Virus record (IMG/VR): IMGVR_UViG_3300042143_000011
Span: 1-25,772 of that record
From: a virus
Strand: one strand, 5' to 3'
Length of the DNA stretch: 25,772 nt
Below, piece after piece: positions 20,099 to 25,772 of this stretch; within the stretch, counting starts at the first letter, position 1, and every line of letters begins with the position of its first letter. A program made the translations under genes and the position numbers. The notes beneath the pieces were generated by a model. It saw only the letters and a program-made list of their open reading frames with translations, did no database searches and was not told where the DNA came from.

Positions 20099-21898
20099 TT
20101 AATTGTACTCTTTTATGAACACTGCGTTACCACAGTCCCAAATTCTATCATATCCATTTGCTAGCATATTTTCATATTCTGTTTTTGTAACATCAAAATT
20201 CTTAAGTAATTTAGGTAGTTTATGTTTCTGGTATTTTACCCTAGACTCTAGTAGTAAACTTCTATTTTTAAAGTACCAATAATTTGGTGCGGAGTTATGT
20301 GAGAAATTAAAACCTAGTTGGGTATATACCCCACCAACACTATACCGTAAGTCTGCATATGAAACTAAGCTAGATACTTTATAGTTCTTTTCAAAAAAAC
20401 TCAATAATTTACTAGCACCCCCAACTACAGTAGTATTTAATATATTACAGAAACGTAAAAGCTCGTACTGTTGTTGTCCGTATCTCGACTTACTAAAAGT
20501 CATTAAAGATACTAGTATATCGTTGTGGTACAGCCCCAAATTAATACTGCTTACCACATACCCCTGCCTATGGTTCTTCTGTAAAAACTCTTTAACATCT
20601 GAGGTAGTTACCTCCTGTACTAAAGTAGCTCTTGCAAATATCTTATCTGTTTTTCCTAGCTTACTTAATAGAATAGATTCTATAATTTCTCTTTTATTAA
20701 CCCACTCATTCTCAAATATGTGAAATAAGGTTATACCTTTTTCTTTTGCTATATTAGTTTTATTTAAGTGGTACATTCTATCTTTACCCCTTGACTCTGA
20801 GTGCCAATATACACCATCAAACTCTACCCCAAAATTATACTCTGGGAGGTACGCATCTATTTCATACCTACCTTGTAACACTCTTTGTCGTTCTAAAACT
20901 GTAGTATGCTCTTTTAGAAAATCAATAACCCCTTGTTCTGCTTTAGAAGAGGATGCAGAGCATCGTTCACATAGTGTACTGTGCCCAAAACGTACAGAGG
21001 GCATAGTTACAATTTTTGTACCGTGCCCACACCTAGGAATTATACTAATCTTACTTGTATTCTTACTATGTACACCTAAGAATGTACAACCATTTGCCTC
21101 TACTTCTTTTTTAACTGATTCATCAGTTACTCTTCTTTTACTATTACATTCATCACATAAAATATTTTTTTTCTTTCTTAAAAGCTCAGCCCTACTAATA
21201 GTAGTAGTATGCCCACATGGGGATATATATGTAAGGGGGTCTTTCATTGCTGTATACTTTACTACTTTACATCCCCTACTTGTACATAATTTCTCTATAT
21301 ATGCTACATCTTTTATCCTACGGTCATTAGCAACACCTCTGGCACAATTACTACACACATTATACTTTGAAGTAACAAAAGCATTTAACCCATTTAAAGT
21401 ATTTTCATGCCCACAAGATGCTATATAGGTTATAGGTGCTTTAGCTTTTGTAAATTTTAATAAGGTGCACCCTCTTTCTGCAAAGATATGGTCAATATCA
21501 TCAAAATACTTTATATTTGTGCTAGCAGAAGTCATAGCGCAACTTCTACACAAACCTAAGCCCTCAGTTATTGCCTTTAAACAGGAAAATGTATACTCAT
21601 GCCCACAAGAAGCAATTACTGTGACTGGGGAGGTTACATTAATATATGAAAGTAGCTTACACCCTTTATTTTCTATAATACCCTCTACATCATTAAAAGT
21701 ATATTTAGTTGCTCTAGCACTATGTGCACACTTTGTACATATACCACTAGACTTAATAAAACTAGAAAAAGAGCTTAAAGTATTTTCATGCCCACAAGAT
21801 GCTATGTAAGTTACAGGCTCTTTAGTTTTTGTATACTGTAGTAATTTACAGTTTCTATCCGAGAATATCTTCTCAACTTCTTCATAGCTATATGTCAT
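20099..21898 (-). CDS. HEG3: homing-endonuclease-like protein with CxH/CxxC repeat array
   Basis: The 599-aa product starts at ATG 21898, seven bases after GTGGAGG. Five repeats of about 60 residues fill the N-terminal 310 residues; each has a GC or NC start, then CGH, then CxxC (for example IASCGHENTL ... CTKC), a different zinc-binding spacing from HEG1/HEG2. The nuclease segment at about 344-366 (EIDAYLPEYNFGVEFDGVYW, then HSES) matches theirs, as does the C-terminal domain (RFCNILN, GGASKLLSFF, SYADLRYSVGGVYTQLGF). Thus the effector half is shared while the recognition array differs. It sits directly after the major capsid gene. I infer a free-standing homing endonuclease; target site and activity are unknown. 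Confidence 0.85.
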   Translation of the reverse strand: MTYSYEEVEKIFSDRNCKLLQYTKTKEPVTYIASCGHENTLSSFSSFIKSSGICTKCAHSARATKYTFNDVEGIIENKGCKLLSYINVTSPVTVIASCGHEYTFSCLKAITEGLGLCRSCAMTSASTNIKYFDDIDHIFAERGCTLLKFTKAKAPITYIASCGHENTLNGLNAFVTSKYNVCSNCARGVANDRRIKDVAYIEKLCTSRGCKVVKYTAMKDPLTYISPCGHTTTISRAELLRKKKNILCDECNSKRRVTDESVKKEVEANGCTFLGVHSKNTSKISIIPRCGHGTKIVTMPSVRFGHSTLCERCSASSSKAEQGVIDFLKEHTTVLERQRVLQGRYEIDAYLPEYNFGVEFDGVYWHSESRGKDRMYHLNKTNIAKEKGITLFHIFENEWVNKREIIESILLSKLGKTDKIFARATLVQEVTTSDVKEFLQKNHRQGYVVSSINLGLYHNDILVSLMTFSKSRYGQQQYELLRFCNILNTTVVGGASKLLSFFEKNYKVSSLVSYADLRYSVGGVYTQLGFNFSHNSAPNYWYFKNRSLLLESRVKYQKHKLPKLLKNFDVTKTEYENMLANGYDRIWDCGNAVFIKEYN

Positions 21899-21916
21899 AT
21901 TTTATCCTCCACGATA

Positions 21917-21968
21917 AAAGTTTAAATAAGGGGTAAGTAGTGGAGTAAATACCCCTTATTTAAACTTT
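21917..21968 (-). promoter_or_regulatory. SD-complementary hairpin upstream of HEG3
   Basis: A perfect 19-bp stem (21917-21935 with 21950-21968) closes a 14-base loop, TTTACTCCACTACT in minus sense. CTCCAC is complementary to GTGGAG of the HEG3 SD (21906-21912), including two bases outside the GGAG core. Only four bases lie between stem and SD. The stem sequence is unrelated to the stems ahead of HEG1, HEG2 and the chaperone. Confidence 0.75.
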
Positions 21969-21992
21969 ATATGATATTATATAACAATAGAC

Positions 21993-22065
21993 CTTAAAGT
22001 CTCCTTAAATTATACAAGGTTTTCTAAATCTTAGTTAGTTATGTATAATTTAAGGAGACTTTAAG
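21993..22065 (-). other. Long 24-bp perfect inverted repeat between capsid gene and HEG3
   Basis: Arms 21993-22016 and 22042-22065 are perfect complements, with a 25-base loop. No U-tract follows on the minus strand (the arm is followed by GTCTATTG), so it is not a standard terminator, although it lies after the capsid gene. It may stabilise the capsid mRNA 3' end, serve as an RNase III-type processing site, or be a trace of element insertion. Confidence 0.65.
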
Positions 22066-22067
22066 TA

Positions 22068-22089
22068 TTAGGGGAACTAAGTCCCCTAA
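22068..22089 (-). other. Small hairpin just after the capsid stop
   Basis: TTAGGGGA and TCCCCTAA form an 8-bp stem with a 6-base loop two bases beyond the capsid stop codon. The following bases (TACTTAAAG) do not form a U-tract. It may act with the adjacent 24-bp inverted repeat as an mRNA 3' end or weak termination signal. Confidence 0.5.
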
Positions 22090-22091
22090 AA

Positions 22092-23276
22092 TTATGGTAA
22101 TACGTTTACTAAAGCTGCGATTGGTGTTCCACCAACATACATAGCTTTAAAGTCTAAGTATCTTGACGCCACTAATTGATTAACTTGGCTTGTGATTAAT
22201 CTGTCTTTTTCAAGCAAGATTCCACCACGTGTAGAGTACCCAAAGTATCCTTTGTTAACAAGTAATGCTTCAGTAGTTGTACCAGCACCATCTGCACCAG
22301 CAGTTGTGAGGGTGTTTGCAATATATGAAGTTACATATACATCAATACCAAAGATTTTACCTACAACACCAGTATGAATTGTAGCTTGTGGTCCAAATTT
22401 ATCAACTGTCAAGAACTCAGTAAGACCTACAAGTTGGAAATATACTTCAGGGTTTACAATTAACGCCAAGTCCATAGGATTAACACCCCACTTACCCATA
22501 GCTTTTCTTGTAGCATTGATTTTAGCAACAGTAATACCTACACCACCCATATCAACTGAGTTAGCATTACCGATTTTTCTAAGACCATTAAACATTTTCT
22601 TAGGGCTGTTTGCAGTTGCAAACGCGGTATCACCATTGATAGTTGCATCTTCTTGGGCACGAGCCAATGAACGAGTCAATTCAGCTTTAGTCAAGTCAGT
22701 AACAGCAGCTACGATTTCAGCATCAGCTTCATCAGAGATTGCTGAGTAAGCCATCAATTTTTGAACTTGGAAAGTTACTTTACCATCATTGATGCTAGAA
22801 GCAACTGCTTCAGCACTTGGAGCGATTAAGTAGGCTGTTAGGTCTGCAGTTCTTGCAGGAATACTAAATGTCTGGCGGTTAGCTGGCATTTGCACTGTTT
22901 TGAACATACTAGGGATTGTTAACTCAAGCTCAAGACCTTCGATAACTGAATTTGAAAACTCTTCTGCCACCCATGAAGTAAGGTCAGCAGGTACTACAGC
23001 TTTCTCAACGATGTTAGCGAAATCTTTAAACCCTTTAAGGTCTTTCATATCTGCACCAAGCATTTTAGACTGTAGGTAAAGACCTTCAAGTCCTTTTTTA
23101 GCTTTTGCTAAATCTGCATCTGATACTTTTACTTCTTGCTCAAAAGATTTTTTGCGCTCTGTAAGAGCTTCTTTCATTTCTGCACGAATTTCTTCTGCAA
23201 CAGTTGCAGACGCTGCTAAAGCACCCTTTAGCTCTGTAACTTCTGCTTGTAAATTCTTAATAACTTCTAAACTCAT
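22092..23276 (-). CDS. Major capsid protein, HK97 fold
   Basis: The 394-aa product starts at ATG 23276 after TAGGAG. Residues 1-90 are charged and coiled-coil-like (NLQAEVTELKGALAASATVAEE, then RKKSFEQEVKVSDADLAKAKK), typical of the delta scaffold domain that the prohead protease removes; a boundary near residues 90-100 (EKAVVPADLT) is likely. The rest has the HK97-fold pattern: an early strand region with IPSMFKTVQMPANRQTFSIPA, an alpha spine with SDEADAEIVAAVTDLTKAELTRSLARAQED, and the late KIFGIDVYVTSYIANT and RGGILLEKDRLI strands. It follows the protease gene directly, the standard order. Copies form the icosahedral shell. Confidence 0.93.
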   Translation of the reverse strand: MSLEVIKNLQAEVTELKGALAASATVAEEIRAEMKEALTERKKSFEQEVKVSDADLAKAKKGLEGLYLQSKMLGADMKDLKGFKDFANIVEKAVVPADLTSWVAEEFSNSVIEGLELELTIPSMFKTVQMPANRQTFSIPARTADLTAYLIAPSAEAVASSINDGKVTFQVQKLMAYSAISDEADAEIVAAVTDLTKAELTRSLARAQEDATINGDTAFATANSPKKMFNGLRKIGNANSVDMGGVGITVAKINATRKAMGKWGVNPMDLALIVNPEVYFQLVGLTEFLTVDKFGPQATIHTGVVGKIFGIDVYVTSYIANTLTTAGADGAGTTTEALLVNKGYFGYSTRGGILLEKDRLITSQVNQLVASRYLDFKAMYVGGTPIAALVNVLP

Positions 23277-23294
23277 TTGTTCTCCTATTTTAAA

Positions 23295-24140
23295 TTATAA
23301 ATTTTCTTGTAAAAAACTATCCAATTTATCTGTCAGTGTCTGTTGAACTATTAAAAGTTCATCAAAGTTATCTGCAGAAACCATAGCACTAGTAGCCAAC
23401 TCAGTGATTGTTGGGATAACCACTTGTTCTTTAGTGGGCACAACATCAACCTCTGGGGGTTCAACCTTAGCTTCTTCTTTTCCTTCGTCAGTAGGCTCTT
23501 CTTTAACTAATATATTATCAATCTTAGCTTCAAGGTCTTTTAAAGTTCTCATAAGGTCTGAATTAACCTCATCAGGCATTTCCTTAACTAAGTAATCTGC
23601 TGTGCACCCTTTGATGCACTTAAGGTTACCGTCAGGGGTGTGAACTTCCTCAACTAAGGATAGTTGATTACTAGGGATACTAACTAGTGAATTCTCTAAT
23701 AGTACAGTAGAGGATAATATAAATACGTCATGTACTTCATCATATTTTAAATCCTTAACTATAAACCCGATAGAAAATGCCTTAAGCACGCCAAGACGTA
23801 CTGCATGGTAGGCTTTCTCGTTGAGTGCCTTGTACACGTGCATTTTCATCCACAACCCATCTTCTCTAAGTTGTACCTCTACTGCTTTACCAATCATATG
23901 GTTTCGGTCATGTTGTAATAGAATAATTGGATTTTTTAAATAATCATTTACATCTATTCCCATTGAGGGGACGGAGTCCCCATCTCTGTCTACTGTAACA
24001 GTAGGACCTACTTTGTATCGGTTAGCGTACCCAGAAACTACTAAGTATTCATCAGATGACTCCGAGTCTACTTCGGTAACTTCAACAGGTTCATAGAAGG
24101 TTTTTTGCTTAATTGCTTTAATACGTTGCTCTAAGCTCAT
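23295..24140 (-). CDS. Prohead protease, HK97 type
   Basis: The 281-aa product starts at ATG 24140 after AAAGGAGAGG. The N-terminal 190 residues fit the HK97 prohead protease (U35) family: VVSGYANRYKVG, then NPIILLQHDRNH with the probable catalytic His77, and LGVLKAFSIGF with the probable nucleophile Ser123. It should cleave the delta domain from the capsid protein and itself during maturation. The C-terminal 80 residues are Glu/Pro/Val-rich and then helical (FDELLIVQQTLTDKLDSFLQ), an extension that may bind the capsid or portal. It lies between portal and capsid genes as in HK97. Confidence 0.92.
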   Translation of the reverse strand: MSLEQRIKAIKQKTFYEPVEVTEVDSESSDEYLVVSGYANRYKVGPTVTVDRDGDSVPSMGIDVNDYLKNPIILLQHDRNHMIGKAVEVQLREDGLWMKMHVYKALNEKAYHAVRLGVLKAFSIGFIVKDLKYDEVHDVFILSSTVLLENSLVSIPSNQLSLVEEVHTPDGNLKCIKGCTADYLVKEMPDEVNSDLMRTLKDLEAKIDNILVKEEPTDEGKEEAKVEPPEVDVVPTKEQVVIPTITELATSAMVSADNFDELLIVQQTLTDKLDSFLQENL

Positions 24141-24158
24141 ACCTCTCCTTTATAAAGT

Positions 24159-25499
24159 TTATCTAGCACTTGGTGTTGCATTATTACCTCCATTAGGGTC
24201 TACTGTTGTAGGTTCAGGAGTAATACCATTCACAGGGCTTACAACCATTCCTGGTTTGTAGTCGTCAATAGCTATTGGGTTACTTCCCAATAAATAGGAA
24301 GGCACAAAGCGTAAATTATAGTTAGTGTTTTCTAGTTGTGGCATTCCAAGAATATCACGCCCCTCATTCCAAGAGATTGTACCACTTGCAATAAGTTTTG
24401 TAATATGCTCTGCTTTCTCTGCGATAGTATCACTAATATAAGGCAGCCTATCATAGTCTGTAAGGACAAATAGGTTCTGTGTATTTAAAAATCTTCTAAA
24501 GAATAACTGTAATTGTGAGGCAATTTTTTCAGTTATTGGCTTTATTGCTGTGTTGAAACATAGCTTAGCTACATCCTCTGTTTTAGTAGAGTAGCTAGGA
24601 ACATCCCCACCAAGTAGCATTTTATGCAACCTAAATACTCTTAATACTCTATCATCGGATATTTTAAGACTATCAAGTAACATAGAATCTTTTGGGGATA
24701 ATTTAACACTTGTATAGCTCATCTTATTTGGTAAGATAATAGCTGCATGTCGTTTCCCACCAGTACCATAGGCTTTTTCAAATTGCTCACGGACACTATC
24801 TATTTGTGCTTTAGTTAAAGGAAACTCTGAACTCAGTACACCACTTCCTACTGATGAGTTTTCATAAAAACTCTTTAGGTCTGTAATACCATAGGCTTCT
24901 AACAATAACGGGTCAACAAGACAATCCATAACTGCTGAGGTTCCGTAATATTGATTTGATGAACTAGCACGTCTTAAGTGTAATACATCCACTGGGTCAA
25001 ATGCAACCTTATCGTTGTATAAATAACCTTTTAAGTAATCTTTAGAATCTGGTACGACTTGCATCTTCTCAGTTTCTAATTGCCATAACTCATAGCTCTC
25101 TATAGGCTCAAAGGATAAGTAGGAGTTTCCTGTGAGTAAATAAGACTGCACCATCTGTTCAATAAGCTCTTGCCAAGTAAAATACTGGTTAGGGGCGTTA
25201 TCAAACAACTCTCGAACTTTCTTATTCTTTAAAGGCACTAAGCGTCCGCTAGTATCCTTCTGTCCTATAACAAACTTAGTCATACCAGCTGTCTCTGCAA
25301 TATAATTAACACAACTGTTAACTAAGTCAGAGGTACCATACGTAGTGTAATACGAGCTAACTGATGGCTTCTTACCGCCACTTTCATAATTCGATACGTA
25401 TTCAGGTAGTGCTATTGATGATTTGGTTACATATGAGTCTGCAAGTGTTTCTTTTTGAACTTCTGGGTTAGAGAAGTATCTTTTAATTCCGTTGAACAC
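24159..25499 (-). CDS. Portal protein, HK97 family
   Basis: The start is a GTG at 25499 (GTG TTC AAC GGA) after AAAAGGAG. The 446-aa length and motifs fit the HK97-type portal: SYYTTYGTSDLVNSCVNYIAETA near the N-terminus, FTWQELIEQMVQSYLLTGNSYL, the VLHLRRAS segment, KDSMLLDSLKISDDRVLRVFRL, and a C-terminal ASGTISWNEGRDILGMPQLE clip/crown region. The last 30 residues are Pro/Asn/Thr-rich and probably flexible. Twelve copies form the DNA gate at one capsid vertex and bind the terminase. It is the first gene of the head operon in this window; a promoter-like element lies 62-101 bases upstream. Confidence 0.93.
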   Translation of the reverse strand: MFNGIKRYFSNPEVQKETLADSYVTKSSIALPEYVSNYESGGKKPSVSSYYTTYGTSDLVNSCVNYIAETAGMTKFVIGQKDTSGRLVPLKNKKVRELFDNAPNQYFTWQELIEQMVQSYLLTGNSYLSFEPIESYELWQLETEKMQVVPDSKDYLKGYLYNDKVAFDPVDVLHLRRASSSNQYYGTSAVMDCLVDPLLLEAYGITDLKSFYENSSVGSGVLSSEFPLTKAQIDSVREQFEKAYGTGGKRHAAIILPNKMSYTSVKLSPKDSMLLDSLKISDDRVLRVFRLHKMLLGGDVPSYSTKTEDVAKLCFNTAIKPITEKIASQLQLFFRRFLNTQNLFVLTDYDRLPYISDTIAEKAEHITKLIASGTISWNEGRDILGMPQLENTNYNLRFVPSYLLGSNPIAIDDYKPGMVVSPVNGITPEPTTVDPNGGNNATPSAR

Positions 25500-25560
25500 T
25501 TAAAGCTCCTTTTGGGTATTTTTGACTTTCTGGGGCTTGGAAAGCGAAATCCCTTTCTAC

Positions 25561-25600
25561 AAGAGTTATACGAAATTCATTTAAAGTTTTCGCACTTTTT
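25561..25600 (-). promoter_or_regulatory. Promoter-like 40-bp element, copy upstream of the portal gene
   Basis: In minus sense it reads AAAAAGTGCGAA, ten variable bases (AACTTTAAAT), then GAATTTCGTATAACTCTT. The two blocks and their spacing match 15570-15609 exactly, while the ten bases between them and the surrounding DNA differ, as expected for two protein-contacted boxes. A probable -10 (TATAAC) lies about 65 bases before the portal GTG. It is the best candidate for the start of the head transcript. Confidence 0.65.
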
Positions 25601-25772
25601 GTGTAAATTTGTTAAAAATATTTGTAATTTGTGTAATATAGCTAAGCAAAGCACACTACAGGGGTATAATATTTTTAATTTACTGTACTTTTATACACTA
25701 AAATATAAATAACTAATAAGTAAACTCTAGGTTTATATATGCCGGAGGTATACTTTCTGTATAGATAAAATA
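25601..25772. other. AT-rich end of window without a supported gene
   Basis: All six frames are interrupted here. On the minus strand the three frames entering from the right edge close after about 13 to 31 codons, so the tail of an upstream gene (a terminase would be expected) could be present, but no motif identifies it. A GGAGG on the plus strand at about 25744-25748 has no start codon after it within the window. Confidence 0.4.

Noticed and set aside
13302-21968. Reading the four leader hairpins as transcription terminators
   Set aside because: None is followed by a U-tract, each lies within 4-19 bases of an SD, and the loop-SD match would be unexplained.
25455-25712. Plus-strand open frame of 85 codons across the portal start region
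   Set aside because: It starts inside the portal gene, has no SD, and runs through the conserved promoter-like element; composition is unlike a real protein.
1-25772. tRNA genes, CRISPR arrays and insertion sequences
   Set aside because: I saw no cloverleaf with conserved T-arm, no regularly spaced short repeats, and no transposase motif. The direct repeats found are internal to coding sequences.

Overview
The window is the morphogenesis region of a tailed bacteriophage. Every supported gene reads on the minus strand, so gene order runs from the right edge to the left edge. Capsid and tail genes without any contractile sheath gene, plus a very large tape measure gene, point to a long-tailed siphovirus. 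Two lipobox-bearing proteins at the left end suggest a Gram-negative host. The DNA is AT-rich and uses ATA, TTA and AGA codons freely. I cannot name the phage or its host from sequence alone.

Layout in transcription order (right to left). Head module: portal (25499-24159), HK97-type prohead protease (24140-23295) and major capsid protein (23276-22092). Homing-endonuclease-like gene HEG3 (21898-20099) is inserted after the capsid gene. The connector block follows: a 64-aa protein, a head-tail connector, a gp10-like completion protein and a tail terminator-like protein. Next is the major tail tube protein (18411-17383) with its own terminator. A cassette of mobile-type nucleases comes after it: HEG1 (17251-15650), a terminator, a promoter-like element, HEG2 (15438-13822) and an overlapping endonuclease VII-like gene (13828-13352). 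Then come two tail assembly chaperone genes, a 2505-aa tape measure gene (12128-4611), two small virion-type genes, a tail fibre, a probable fibre accessory protein, a DUF1353-like protein, two lipoproteins and the start of a membrane protein cut by the left edge.

The most unusual feature concerns translation control. HEG1, HEG2, HEG3 and the first chaperone gene each carry a strong hairpin (15-20 bp) just upstream of the Shine-Dalgarno (SD) sequence. In each case the hairpin loop is complementary to that gene's own SD. The four stems are unrelated in sequence, while loop and SD match gene by gene, including bases flanking the GGAGG core. This looks like a family of pseudoknot or loop-to-SD translational switches. 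No other gene start in the window has such a hairpin.

Other notable points are a 40-bp promoter-like element present twice 10 kb apart (ahead of the portal gene and ahead of HEG2), a candidate -1 frameshift joining the two tail chaperones, exact 126-bp and 92-bp repeats in the zinc-ribbon arrays of HEG1/HEG2, and a tape measure protein with two C-terminal-type modules and a duplicated glycine-zipper segment.
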